From Blepharisma stoltei (Eukaryota; Ciliophora; Heterotrichea; Heterotrichida; Blepharismidae), in assembly GCA_914767885.1 (NCBI GenBank), contig CAJZBQ010000016.1, positions 620,001-684,000 of the forward strand: a stretch of 64,000 nucleotides of DNA. Reading direction: 5' to 3'. Of this stretch, positions 9,567 through 22,015 are shown in pieces. The notes below the pieces were generated by a model. That model made no database searches. It saw only the letters and a program-made list of their open reading frames with translations, and was not told the DNA's origin. The number at the start of each line of letters is the position of its first letter. The stretch's first letter is position 1. Position numbers and translations under genes: made by a program.

Positions 9567-12500
9567 TTACTTCTCATCAATAGTTTCCCGATTAAATCTT
9601 TTGAATTTATCTTTCAATTCTTCTAGCTTCCCTTCAATTATACTAGCATTTTCTAATAAATATTTATTTTCTGTATTTTCATCTTCTTTGATTGACAACG
9701 CTCTGTGCTGAGGAATCCACATGAAGTCTTTACAATCAATTTGTTCCCTTACATATGACTCAATTCCTGTATATTCAGTCTCATCTTTGGCTTTTAAATA
9801 CGAAATATATAGAATATAATTCCACTCTTCATGCTCTTTCAATGTGTGGTATTTAAATGGCCTCTTTGTGGCTCTTTCAATATCTTCTCTTTCAATTCCA
9901 CATATGAAGCATTTATTTTCTCTGTCATCAGTATTCCTCTCATGCTCCTCTCTTAAAATTGCAAAAGTATCAATGATAATACCTTGGACTATATTTAGCA
10001 TGATAATCATAATTATGATGTTATAAGCATTATCGAAGAAAAACCTACCATAATCAAGGCTCCCTGCTTTCCAAGGTTTTAGTCATGCTCCAATCCCACC
10101 ATTATTTTTGAATCCTTTATCGAAAATTGTGACAGTACACATATATAGACTTTTGCAATCACCATTGAATTCATCGTGGTATTTCCAAAACCCGACGATT
10201 CCAAATATATACACAATAACTAAAGAGAACAGAAAAGTTAAAGCTAAAGCTTTCCTTGGTCTCACAATAGCTTTGATCACATTTTGAAGCGAAGGATAAG
10301 TATGAAGCATGTCAAGCATTAATAAAGTGAAAAAGAATGGATGTACAGCTATCCCCAGACATGAAATTGTCATGTATCCAATATAATATCATACGTCGAA
10401 AATACTAAAAATATATGTCACTGTCAAAATCGACTGATGAATTCTTTTTAGAGCTATCTGGAAATTTGACGGATTTTTTCTCCAAAAATCATTGCCTGGG
10501 CTTTTTTCTTTCCAGCCTCTGACTGCAAGCACAGGGCCTTTTTTAAGCAAGAAAAATGATACAATTAAGCAGCAGCATACCAGTTGTATAATGCCAACAG
10601 ATCGAATAAAGTTAAGGGTCTCTTTTTTATTTAGCCCATCATCTGTATGATTAGAATCATAATAAAGAAACGAAGGAGAGTTATAAGCATCTTCACCGCC
10701 ATACGAAGAATACGACAGCACAATGATAAGATTCAATAAAATGGTCATCATAAATGCAAGATCTCTCCATAAGCTAATATTTGATGCGATTAATGCAAGC
10801 ATTCTTTGCCTGTCAAATAATTTTTTCAGCCAGTAATCATGTTTGATTTGTTCAATCATTGCGTCAGATTTTACTATCAAATATTTTAGCTTTGTTTGGT
10901 CAGACGTCCTATCAGCATAATAGTGGAATTCTTCTTTGATTTCATTCCCCAAGCCTCCAAATTCTGGTGGTAAAGAAAAATAAACTTTGGTCAGCACATC
11001 ATGAAACATTAACTCAATGCTTCCTGTATATTTCCCAAAAAAATCATAAGCGTCACCTAATAGCTCAGCTTTATCGATTTCTTCTTTTCTGTCCTCACTT
11101 TTCAATGCTAGCTTTTGAGCTGATTTTGATATAACGTTAGCTCCAGCTTTGACTGCATTTTTTAAGAAAGCGACTCCAAATTTCCCTAGCCCTTCTATAA
11201 GCTTTGCCCCAAAGAATGAACTTTTGCTTTCGTCTTCTAGCTCGAAAAATTCATCGTCAAAAAATTCATCTTTTTCTCTGTCATCATTTTCTTGGAAAAT
11301 TTTAATTAAATGGAAAATCATGAAACCAACTTCTATTACTATTTTAAAAATGAATATAAATTCTTATCAATTAGCTATTATCCTATCAAAATTATCAAGG
11401 ATTGTTTGAAGTTTTTGAAACTAAGTATATTACACATGTGTAGTAGTCAGGGTTTTCGTCTTGAGGATTATTTCGAGATGCAAAATCATAATCATCATTA
11501 CCAGACGTATGGTTGAAAATTTCATAGTCGTATAATGGCTTTTTATACAGCACAATAAAATTCTTGTATATATTGATAAGATTTTCTTTAAACAGCTCTA
11601 TATTAAATGAACGAATCATGCGGCTGACAATATAGTTATCGCTTCTTCCTTCTAATAAGCTATTGATGGTAATCATGCATTTATATTTTAAGTGGGAAAT
11701 CATTCAGCCTTTAATACGCTCATTGGTATCAATATTTCCAGACAGCATGCTTTCTGACCTAGAAAATTTATCGCTAAAAATTGAGCCTAAGGATTGGATT
11801 TTTTCACTGCTTTCGTCCAATGATAATAAATTTGAAGCAAGCTCAAGGAATTTCCCATCAATAATACTTTCTTGATTCTCTAAACAAGGACCTTGAATAA
11901 ATTCAGTTAGTGAGTCAAAACATTGAGAAATTACTGGAAAAGTTTTCAAATATAATTTTCTGGTCAGAATTTCCAATAAAGAAATGCAATCAGCAATTAA
12001 GTCATAGCTTACCCTTGATTTTTCTTGATGCCTTATATAGTTTTGAAGCTTCGAATAATGCCCCTCACAGAATAGCTGCAGGAGTCTTAAAACACTGACA
12101 ATCTTATCAGATTTTGCTTTATAAATCGGAATTCTTAAAGCTTCATTTACATGTCCTCGTGAAAGTTTTTCAATTTTTTCCAAAAATAGCTTGTGGAGCC
12201 TTTCAAAAAATATTTCTGAATTTGGGACATTCACAAAAAACTGGTAAAAATCGCATTGGATTTTTTGGTTTCCCCCATCTAACAAATTTATGGAAAAGTC
12301 AAGTAAAGATGCAAAAACGCGGGGATCTGTTTCTTTATCACACATAAGTGTTAAAGCTACCTTGCTAGCTCCACAGCCATTAATTTCATCTTGAATTTTA
12401 AGTTTTTCTTCATCAACATCATCATATTTATCAACAACTTGTTCAGAAATAAGAGACCCTAACAAATCAATAGCATTTATAAGGATTTCAATAGATGGAT

Positions 12501-15500
12501 GCTGACTTCTGCTTAGCCTGATATAATTAACAAGGGCTTGCACAAAGCTCTCAAATGTCAAATCTTCAACAAATTCTTCAACCTTATAAATAGCGACAAT
12601 TAAAGCTTTCCATTCTTGCTTTAAGCAAGATTTCATGCTGTCTGAGTAAATAAAATTGTTTTTAAATTCTTTTCAGAAGGTAGAAACCTCGTTTGATTTT
12701 TCGGTAAGTCCGTATCGAGATCGGCCTCTCTTCAGGTTACCTTCGTGTGAAGGAGCTGAGATTATTATTGAACTTTCATCATAAATTATTGAGCTGAATT
12801 CAAGATTAAACCTGTCACAAAGTGCTGTTATGCTATTAATGAGGGATTGAGGTAGCTTCTTTGTATAGAACGCCTGATGGTTGTCAATTAACATTTGTAC
12901 ATAAAACTGGATTGATGCAAAATCCTCTTTATCTGATAGCAAATCTCTACTGTTTAAGTATGAGAGACAGTATTTTGTTAATATTTTTATTCATATGTTG
13001 AGGAATTCTATATATGAGCTATCAAGCTGATGTTTATTTGCAAAAATTTTCGCTTGCTCTCTGATATAAGCAAAAAATTCAGTGCAGAGTTTCACATCTT
13101 GGTTAATTTTTTCAGTATCAATATAAATATTAAACAAGAAATCCAATAGTGGGATTTTCAAAACCTGATATGGGCTATTTTTATCTTCAGCTAAAACCAA
13201 TAATTTCATTAAGGATTGGATTTTTAGGATTTTTTGACATTTACTTTCGTTTATATACATCCCATTAACACCAAAACCACATAAAGAAATAACATTAATA
13301 AGCCTAGCATGATACTCATAGGGTATATCTTGATAAGTCCAGCTAGAATAATGCGGTTTCTGTGGCTCGAACATAAATTCTGGATCAGTTTCATCATTCA
13401 TAAATAATAAAAATCTGTTATAGTCTACTTTAAAAAAGAAATTCATGACCATACTTTGCATTTCGATAACAGGTGTCCCTTTAACTGTTTGAATGGTTTC
13501 TAAAAATTCTAGAAATGCTGGTTGTCTGCCTTCATTGTAAATGAGCGTTTTAAAAGGTTTTAAAAGATCTTTATTGATAGTCAATATCAATTCTATGTTG
13601 TCTTTATATATTTCGCATATTAATGGAATTTGATCAACATTGACTTTTAGATGCTGGAGGAAGACGTGAATATCTTTACAAAGCCGCTTTTGGTTATTTG
13701 AATGACAATATACAAATTTTCGCAATATTTTGTGGCATTGCTTGAATAGATCTGAAAGAAGAGTTCTTGGTTCTTCAATTTCTTTATTTGGTGATTCATA
13801 GAGACTAACTAATGTATGCATTCCGTCCTTTAACAACCTAATAAGAAGAGTATGAGCAGCGAGATAATATAGAATATCTTGTCTTTCTTTTGAAATTGAT
13901 ACTTTATTTCCTAATATCAATTGATTTGATTCAATCTTAGTATCTTCGTAAAATAAATGATCAAGATTGACTAACTCCCCCTCCATGAGCAAACAAAACC
14001 ATTGGAGAAATCCCCTTTTTGCCTAAAAACCACCTTCCGTGAGCGAATAAAAATCTTTTTAATATAAAATTATTTATGAAAAAAAAATTGATATATAAAT
14101 AATAATTATTATAATTAAATTTTACCCAAAATTTGTTTAATTTTAAACAGCTTGCATTTTAAAACATAAATTTTGCAAATTAAATTAATTTTTGCTTCTC
14201 AATTTTTTACAAATTGGAATTTTTTAAAAAACAACTAAAACCTCTCCGTGATCGAACAAAATTTATTTGTTCGCTCACAGAGGGGGAGTAAGAATTGCAT
14301 AATTTTTTGAAATTTTTCAAAGTATTTTTGTCTCAAATTCCCACTATGTTTCCAATAATTCAACCAAAGCTCACTTTGTTCGCTTTCCTGCTTAAAATCT
14401 TTTAAATTTTCTTTAAGCCATGCTAATAATAGTTTATCATCAGCTGTGCTTATCACATAAAGTTTTTTAATTGAATGAGTAAGCTCTTCCCTTTGTTTAA
14501 AACATCTAATAATCAAGCTCAGGGTTAAAGACTGCAGCTTGTAGTCTGACGAAGACTTGAATATCATAAGCAGTGGATGAATTACTGACCCATTTGATAT
14601 AATATTTAGATCCGGTATTAATGGTGAGCTGTACTGTTTAAATTTATTTGTATATATATCACTAACCAAATCAGCAAGCCTCGAAAACCTATCAATATAC
14701 CCAATTTGCATGACTTCTGGGAGCAGATTTTTCAGAACTTCCGTCTGCGTTAAAAGCGATTTATCATACTCCAGAGACGAAAACCATTGGCTTATATTTG
14801 TAATTAAAAATTCTTGTCTTCAATCCATATAATAATGGAAAATTTTGCATATCCTAATCTTTATCTTTGTTTCTGAGTCCTCAACCTCCACATTCTGCAT
14901 CGTGCTTTGCTTAAGTGAATTTAAAAAATTCCTTAAATTCGAAGCACAACGGATAACTGGATTTGATAGTCCTGAGTTATCATTTAACAAGTTCATAAGA
15001 AATCCTGCTTTTTTATTCTTTTTTTGGGTTCGTTTTTTCTCATTTGCGTCAGTTTTAAAAAAAATATTAGATATCATTTTTAGATTAAGCTCTGATTTTC
15101 TCTTTTGGGCGTGTATGCTTTTTCCTACATAAAAATAAAGTGGGGCTACTGATTTAAGGAATCTGATAATATCCATTTTCTCTGTAGAAAAAGCAATGCT
15201 ATTGGAGTTGCAGATTGTATAGTGATTGTTAAAATCAGTACACTCTGTGCCATAAAGTTCAAATCTGACTAGTTTATCTGCAAGTCTCAAAAGTTCTTCA
15301 GTAAAAATATCATAATTCGGACTTAAAACTTGACTATTGAAATATTCCAATACTGAGTTCAATAAGTTTTCTTCCACCATGTCTTGTTCGGTAAACCTAA
15401 CTATATCGCTTTCCTCAGGGGCAATGCTCCCTATTTTAAGTACATTCCCAGCAAATCCTTGCACTTTTGCAAAAATTGACCCTTTTTTCATTATCCGGCG

Positions 15501-18500
15501 ATAAGACTCTCTGGAGTCAAAGCTAATTGATTTATTTTTATTAGGAGAGCTCAGTGTTTCTAGCTGTCCTAAATTTGTTCCCATATTGATGACTTTTATT
15601 AGCTCAGGCTTTATTGACTCTTCCCTTGGATATGTATCTATATGGATCGTTAATAATAGCTTGCAAAATGCTGCCCTAAACTGATTGCTGATATTGCCAT
15701 TCCACATCATTATTTGCAATATTTCTTGTGAAAAATGGTCTTTTAAGGACTCAGTGCATATGAAATTCCTGCTTAAACACATATTTGCGAACAGCTCAAG
15801 AAGCTTGTTAAAATAAATGATTTCTGATTGATGAGAAACAATTATCCCTCCTTGAAAGCAGCTATCTAAAGAAATAATTTCATCTCTGTTTTCCCCTAAT
15901 GAAACATATAAAGAATCCTCATAGACTGACACTGGTATCAATGCTTTTTGATATATAATAGGATTGGCAAAAATATACTCATAGACTTTTTCTTGATTTA
16001 CTGTCACTCCATCACCTTTAAATGAACAAATTGTGCTCAGAAAATCCAGTAGCTGGGGCTTTTTATTCCTGTAATGCTTTTTGAGTAATTTTGCATAATA
16101 CATAATTATGTTATCAGATTTTGATATTATCTATTGCAAAAATTGTTTATCAGGCTTGATTAAACTGGATAGCATCGGCAATTTTAAAAAGGAAAGCTTG
16201 TAGTTTTATATATAGACTACATATTCATAAAAATCTAAAGGATTAGTGGCTGAAAGCTCTAGTTGGATCAAATGGCTCGTCTTGGAGAGCAAATACTTCA
16301 AATCTGCAATGTGGACAAGACACGATGGAGCTCCTGCAGCAATTTTGATGGATTGGCTGGGAGCAGCATGTTGTGTATCTCATATTTGATCTTTTGGTCG
16401 GATTATGCACAATTGCTATTCTTAAAAATTGGTGCTTTTTACCATTGCATCTTGTCGGAGAAAGCTGCACTTGAAACCTCATTGGTCGAGGTACTGTAGG
16501 CATGTAGGCTGAGCCAAGAAAACTAATCGACTACATTTAAGGCTCAGGTAAATAATACCCGATGTACTGTAAAAGAGCGTAAAGACTCACTTTATCATGA
16601 TTTCCGATGGCTTGAGATAGAGGGATCTAACTTATGCTACCTCCTGATAGTTCATTTTTTTAATTATTAAAAATATCCACATATAGCAATTTGTTTAGCT
16701 TGACAAAAATAAAAAATGGCTTAAATTCTTATATTAAATATCTTATTATAGATCCACTTAACCAAACAGAATTAATATTGCCTTTCCAATATTGAATGCT
16801 GAACTAAAATATTTAAAAGTTTTTTTTGTCGACAATTTTTGATGGTATTTTACCAATAAACTTTATTCTTTCATCTCTACCTCTGGTTCTTATAGGTCTC
16901 AGCACTTCATTGTTTAAAGTTTTACCTGCTTGCTGTTTTTATAATTAAAAATATTGCCAATTTTACTATTGCATTTTTACAAAAAAACTCGGAAGATAAA
17001 CTTTTTATCGATGATTTTTTTTGATGAAGCTGCGCCCATGAGCTCTATTATTGTAGTTTTATCTCTGGCCCTTATAGGCGTAGCAAATTTACATATTTGT
17101 ATCTTCGCATATATTGTATATCACTAAACCATTTTTATCATAGCATGCTTTGTTAAAAAGTCCAGAAGTAAATTTTTTATCGACGATTTTTGATGGTATT
17201 CTAGCAATAAGCTTTATTCTTGCAGCTCTATCTTCAGCCCTTATAGGTCGCAGCACTTTTACGTCGTTTAAATTTTCTGAGATTAGTCATCATCACTATT
17301 GCAAATATTGCTAAAATGTCCAGAAGTAAATTTTTTATCGACAATTTTCGATTATATTCTAGCAATAAGCTTTATTCATGCAGCCTTATCTCCAGTCCTT
17401 ATAGGTCGAAGCACTTTTGCATATTTACAATTCTCGCTAAAACCTTTCAGTACTAAGCCATTTTAAATATTGAGTATTGAACTAAAAGTTTAGAAGGCAA
17501 TTTTTATCGACGATTTTCGATGGTATTTTACCAATAAGCTTTATTCTTTCAGCTCTTTCTCAAGCTCTTATCGGCCGCAGCACTTTTACATCTTTTTAAA
17601 TTTTAATCAATTTATCTAATGTCATAACGTATATTTTACGAAAAAGTTTGAAATCAAATTTTTTATCGACAATTTTTGATGAGATTGGAATAATAAGTTT
17701 CATTCATCCATGTCTTCTTCCAGTCCTTATAGGTCGCAGCACTTTTGCATATTTGCATACTTTGCATAACTCTTATAGTACAGAACCATTGTTAATATAT
17801 ACAAGCCTTTATAATAAATAAAAATATTTATAAATAATTTATTAGGACATGAGCTGAAATTTCATTCATTATTAATTAAAAAAATTAATATTCATAACTT
17901 TTCTGGTGAGCCATATTTTTTCCCATGTGTGGATATTTTTAATTAATTAAAAAATGAACTATCAGGAGGTAAGCATAAGTTAGATCCCTCTATCTCAAGC
18001 CATCGGAAATCATGATAAAGTGAGTCTTTACGCTCTTTTACAGTACATCGGGTATTATTTACCTGAGCCTTAAATGTAGTCGATTAGTTTTCTTGGCTCA
18101 GCCTACATGCCTACAGTACCTCGACCAATGAGGTTTCAAGTGCAGCTTTCTCCGACAAGATGCAATGGTAAAAAGCACCAATTTTTAAGAATAGCAATTG
18201 TGCATAATCCGACCAAAAGATCAAATATGAGATACACAACATGCTGCTCCCAGCCAATCCATCAAAATTGCTGCAGGAGCTCCATCGTGTCTTGTCCACA
18301 TTGCAGATTTGAAGTATTTGCTCTCCAAGACGAGCCATTTGATCCAACTAGAGCTTTCAGCCACTATCCTTTAGATTTTTATGAATATGTAGTCTATATA
18401 TAAAACTACAAGCTTTCCTTTTTAAAATTGCCGATGCTATCCAGTTTAATCAAGCCTGATAAACAATTTTTGCAATAGATAATATAGTTGCAGGATCGTG

Positions 18501-21496
18501 AATCTGAAGCAAAAGTTTTTCGTGGTCTTTTAAAATCCCCAGCATGCAGTTTGTAGCACCTAGCCCTAAACCGGCATGATTTATAAAAATTTTAAAAAAA
18601 CCGAATGCGTAGTTTTGATTTTCTTTATTTTTATTGCAAATTGTACAGATGATCTGGTAAATTTTTTTGACGACAGGAATCAGCATTCTTGCTCGGATCA
18701 CGTCAATGTCTATGTCTACAAAAGGCTCTTTTCGGTCAATTGAAGTGTTTATGCTCATTGTTTCGATGTTCATTATTTTCATCACAATGGCTTTTTCTTC
18801 TTTTGTCTTGAAGACATTGTTTAGTATTTCTGCTAAAGCTTCGAAAAACCTATGCTCTTTCAGCATTTTTTGGCGAGCGAATTGGACTTCTCCATATTGA
18901 TTGTCCATCCCAACCATACTTTGGAGTTTATTATTGCAGAAAAGCTCTAAGTCTTCTATGCACTTTTGGATTAGCAAGATGTATTTTTCAAATTCTCTCA
19001 CTTTCCCCTGGTTAGCGAGCAAAACATACCGATTTTTTAGAAATTAAATTAACCCTTTTGTTGTTAACAAAAAAATTTTTTAATATGTCACAATCTATAT
19101 TTTAATAACAATTAATGATTTAATAATGAGATAATAAAAAAAAAATTATATAAAATTTTTGTCAGCTTTTAAACAATTAGATTTTGTTTCAATATTTACG
19201 AAAATTATTTTTAAAATCTAAAAAAAAATTTTGATAGAATTTTAATATTAAAAAAAAAATTAAACCCCTTTGATTAGATTAATTAACACACTAAAACCCA
19301 GACGGAGGAGTCAGGGATTTTCCTCCTTCTCTTGCAGCTAAATTGTAATATCGTTCCATATATTCAGGGAAACTGTATAATATTGGATAGCAATGAAGTA
19401 AAAATAGAGTTTCCCACACAACGTCAACTCCAGCTCTGGAAACTTTAAAATAGGAAAGCTCATCTTTTACAAAAGCAATCAAAGGAATAAAGCTGGCGAT
19501 GCTTTTTTCAGTGTTAGAGTCTTTTCCTGTAATAGTAGCTTCATAGCAGTTAATATTTAAAAGTCTGCATAGCTCATCTGGCTGTATAAAAGAATTTTGC
19601 CTTTTCTTTTCAAACGTATCAAATCTTCACAAGCTGTTTTCACTGTCATGGCTTCCTAATTTCAATTTATATTTTTCTCCTGATGGGCCTGGCTTTGCCC
19701 TTTCTTTAATAAATAAATATCTCCCTGTTGATATATGTTTAAGCCTATAGCTTTTCCCAATCGTTATAAGCCCACCTTTCCTAACTTCATCATTTTCTAT
19801 TAACCATAGCCCATTTGTATCAGTCAGATTATCGCTATACACAATTTTTATTCCTGCTGTGTCTGACTGTTTGTACCCAGCACTTAAGCAAACTTCTTCT
19901 TCAGACCTTGTAAGCCAAATATAATCCCCGCATGCTAGATATTGCATTCCTTCATCAGTTGTATTGGACTCCTGCCGATTATTTTTATCTGAAATAATTT
20001 CTTGAGAAATTTCATCAAAATTATACTGACTGATGTCTTTTACAAAAGGAGAATACAAATCAATAACCCATCGAGTTTTCTTGTCAAGAGATACATTGAT
20101 TTCTAAAGAGTTGCTTGGCCCTTGGGACTCAGTTCTTAGAATCATTCCTGTCAATAGCCTACTAATAGGAGGTATGACTAAGCTGTTTTTGCTTGAATGC
20201 AAATATCCGACTCTGTTGAGCTCAGGGATCATGATTTCGAAATGGATTTTTTCGTTTAATCTTACGAGACCAGTCCCTTCTTTTTGATACTTATAACTTG
20301 GCTCAATTCGAAAATGAGAATACTCACTTCCGTAATCCTCGAGAGATAGCTTTAAATTTTCTCTCTCAACTTCAGCACTTTGTTGGCTTTTTAAAGTCAA
20401 AAATCTGTGACTTTGGATGTGTTCAAGCTGCACCAAAGATCCGTATTTTATTGCAATTCCTTTAAAGTTGTTGTAAGTATGAATATTTGTTTTAACTTCT
20501 CCATCGAAAGCTTCTTCTAACTCCCCCCTCCTTGAATAAACAAAAAAATTTTGTTCACTCACGGAGGGGGGTTTAATTTTTTTTTTTAAAAAAAATTTTA
20601 TATATAAATTTTATAAAAAATTTTTTTTTTCGAAATTTAAAAAAATCCTAATTCGCAAAAATTAAAAAGCAAATTTTTTAATTTAATTTATAAAATTTAT
20701 GTTTTAAAAAACGCAATTTATTTAAAATTAAACAGAATTATCTCTAGATTTCATTATAATAATTATCACTTATATATCAAATATTTTTTTTTATTAAAAA
20801 AATTTTTTGTTCACTCATGGAGGGTGGGTTTTTGGGCAAAAAATAGGAATTTTTCCAATGGTTTTGTTCACTCACGGAGGGGGTGGAGTAAGCGGTTGAG
20901 TTTTGCTAGCAAAATTGCGCTTTGAGAATCTGAAATGTAACGCAGAATTTCTTTTTGAGTTGAGGAAATACACTGACTCCCCCCCCTTCGAAGTTCGACC
21001 AAGATATAGGGAAAATTCCTATTTTTTTGGAAAATTAACCCCCCTCAAAGTTCGACCAAGACCTATATAAATTTAAGCAATTTTTCAAAAATTTTAAACT
21101 ATGTGGGGGTGAGCTTGCGATTTTTGTATTCAAGTTCTAAAAAAGCGTTACAAAACCATCTTGCACTATTTTTTCTAACCCTTACAACCTCTCAACCATA
21201 CAAAAGAATATGATAAATTTTTTTTTTTTTTTAACTACTAAATTATATAAAAAAAAATTTTTCTTAACCCCCCTCGAAGTTCGACCAAAAAAATCTTGGT
21301 CGAACTTCGAGGGGGGGGAGTGAGGGACTATTCGAAAGACAGAGCCAAAGAAATCAGTTACATGGTCTGAGCCATCTTGAAGAATTGGAGTGATATCTAT
21401 GAAGCCACGGGAGTATAAATAAAAATCATCGTGTGTTTTGATTGTTACAAGGGACCCATAATGCAGGAAAAGATTTGAAGAGCTGCTTGATTCCAT
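9567..21496 (-). CDS. ITPR: Inositol 1,4,5-trisphosphate receptor, six IESs
   Basis: An intracellular Ca2+-release channel of the IP3 receptor family, presumably in ER or alveolar membranes. Removing six inserts (88, 317, 2358, 313, 371 and 347 bp) gives exactly 2711 codons plus TAA, the usual size for the family (human about 2750). N-terminal ligand-binding and MIR region: residues about 1-430 (FLHYGSLVTI, KYGSLVQLEHIQSHRF). RIH/RIH-associated repeats follow (GLGLGATNCML, YYAKLLKKHYRNKKPQ). The channel lies in the last ~590 residues: membrane segments, pore loop NNGGIGAW (GGGIGD in animals), S6 NIVQGIIIDTFA, then the zinc-binding linker with CFIC at 2598-2601 and His2619/His2624. Several Trp are TGA. 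The pore Asp after GIG is replaced by Ala, which may alter conductance. A ryanodine receptor is excluded by length and the C-terminal linker. Confidence 0.95.
11334..11423. other. Short IES in IP3 receptor gene
   Basis: Inferred 88-bp TA-to-TA insert (TA at 11334-11335 and 11422-11423). It carries TAA stops in the receptor frame. Removal joins TCVIYL to EVGFMIFHLIKIF, matching the conserved EVGHNIYIL segment of IP3 receptors. The total coding length is divisible by 3 only with a 3n+1 deletion here. Confidence 0.65.
13972..14291 (+). mobile_element. CTCCC-type MITE in IP3 receptor exon
   Basis: A 317-bp insert flanked by TAA (13972-13974 and 14289-14291), ends CTCCCCCTCCATGAGC and AGGGGGAG. 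Removal joins KIMQFL to VNLDHLFYED in frame. Confidence 0.9.
16127..16682 (+). repeat. Left inverted arm of foldback IES
   Basis: About 555 bp, near-identical to the reverse complement of 17932-18482. Small differences exist; one of them shortens the arm's open frame from 98 to 86 codons. Confidence 0.9.
16243..16503 (-). CDS. RING-like ORF in left arm (86 aa)
   Basis: An open frame in the inverted arm, duplicated in the other arm. It encodes a Cys/His cluster CCSQPIHQNCCRSSIVSCPHC resembling the second half of a RING or treble-clef zinc finger (C..H..C..CPxC). The copy here ends early at TAA because of a one-base difference from the right arm. Whether it is translated is unknown; an upstream in-frame TAG precedes the ATG. 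Confidence 0.4.
   Translation of the reverse strand: MPTVPRPMRFQVQLSPTRCNGKKHQFLRIAIVHNPTKRSNMRYTTCCSQPIHQNCCRSSIVSCPHCRFEVFALQDEPFDPTRAFSH
16826..17750 (+). repeat. Six degenerate ~165-bp tandem repeats
   Basis: Six copies of a unit with the core ATCGACGATTTTTGATGG, then AATAAGCTTTATTC and CCTTATAGGTCGCAGCACTT, starting near 16829, 17006, 17191, 17337, 17507 and 17666. Spacing varies between about 146 and 185 bp. The cores are far better conserved than the AT-rich spacers. No coding frame runs through them. Confidence 0.8.
17932..18482 (-). repeat. Right inverted arm of foldback IES
   Basis: Reverse complement of the left arm, ending in GCAATAGATAA next to the TA duplication. Confidence 0.9.
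18107..18403 (+). CDS. RING-like ORF in right arm (98 aa)
   Basis: The longer copy of the arm-encoded frame, with the same CC-x4-H-x2-CC-x6-CPHC cluster and a 12-residue longer tail (YPLDFYEYVVYI). Maintenance of an open frame in both arms can be explained by the arms being copies of each other; selection on the protein is not shown. Confidence 0.4.
   Translation: MPTVPRPMRFQVQLSPTRCNGKKHQFLRIAIVHNPTKRSNMRYTTCCSQPIHQNCCRSSIVSCPHCRFEVFALQDEPFDPTRAFSHYPLDFYEYVVYI
18998..19313. mobile_element. Diverged CTCCC-type MITE in IP3 receptor exon, TCA target
   Basis: A 313-bp insert flanked by TCA (18998-19000 and 19311-19313). Ends CTTTCCCCTGG and CGGAGGAG are worn versions of the family ends. Removal joins AAREGGKSL to REFEKYILLIQ in frame, matching the RIH-associated domain. 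No TA lies at either junction. Confidence 0.85.
20518..20891 (-). mobile_element. CTCCC-type MITE in IP3 receptor exon
   Basis: A 371-bp insert flanked by TAA (20518-20520 and 20889-20891), in inverse orientation to most copies: the two-motif end is on the right. Removal joins LAKLNRL to EEAFDGEVKT in frame. Confidence 0.9.
20974..21323. mobile_element. MITE subfamily with TTCGACCAA motif, TGA target
   Basis: A 347-bp insert flanked by TGA (20974-20976 and 21321-21323). Ends are CTCCCCCCCC and GGGGGGAG like the main family, but the subterminal motif is TCGAAGTTCGACCAAGA instead of TCCGTGAGTGAACAAAA, in the same layout. Removal joins VFRIVP to QCISSTQKEILRY in frame. No TA at the junctions. 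Confidence 0.85.
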
Positions 21497-22015
21497 TTAA
21501 TTTATTTTATATATAAGAAAATCAGAAAACCACTTGAGAAGGGCTATATAAATAGAAAATATATAGAGTGAATTTAAGTAGTGCATTTTTCTTATTTATA
21601 TTATATTTTGGAATATAATTTTAACTTAAATATTGCATGTGGGAATAAGAATATTAAATCTCTATTTTATAGAGCTTTATTGAATGCAGGCACAGTTAAT
21701 AAAAGAATAAGGCACAATTTTTAAGATTTCTTGAGTCCAGCCACAATATTTTTGTATTAAAAGGTTTCATATCATAAAATATTTTTTATACTGCAATTTT
21801 ACCTGCTATGTCAATTGCAGCTAATTTAGTTACTTGACAGACAATTGCTGAGAAAGCAATAATGCTAGCTCTATCAAAATAAAGCTTAAAATTTTATTAT
21901 CAAATCAAGTTTAATTCCTTGCTCTCATTCGCAAATCATGTCTGGTCCTGGCCTATTTTTCTTCAATATTCATATTAGGCTGGCATTTTCATATGTTTGT
22001 ATAAATAAATTTAAC

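Larger units (their letters stand above)
16125..18484. mobile_element. 2.36-kb foldback IES in IP3 receptor exon
   Basis: An element of 2356 bp (16127-18482) flanked by TA duplications (16125-16126 and 18483-18484). Ends are TTATCTATTGC and its complement. The two arms are inverted copies of each other for about 555 bp. The centre is a tandem array with no long open frame. Removal joins DPATI to SKSDNIIMYYAKLLKKHY in frame, an IP3 receptor motif. TA duplication and long inverted arms recall Tc1/mariner-type ciliate elements such as Tec of Euplotes, but no DDE transposase is encoded, so it is non-autonomous. Confidence 0.92.

Noticed and set aside
11149-11516. Plus-strand open frames opposite the IP3 receptor
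   Set aside because: Shadows of the receptor coding strand.
16826-17750. CRISPR array
   Set aside because: Units are ~165 bp and degenerate, in a eukaryotic transposon-like element.
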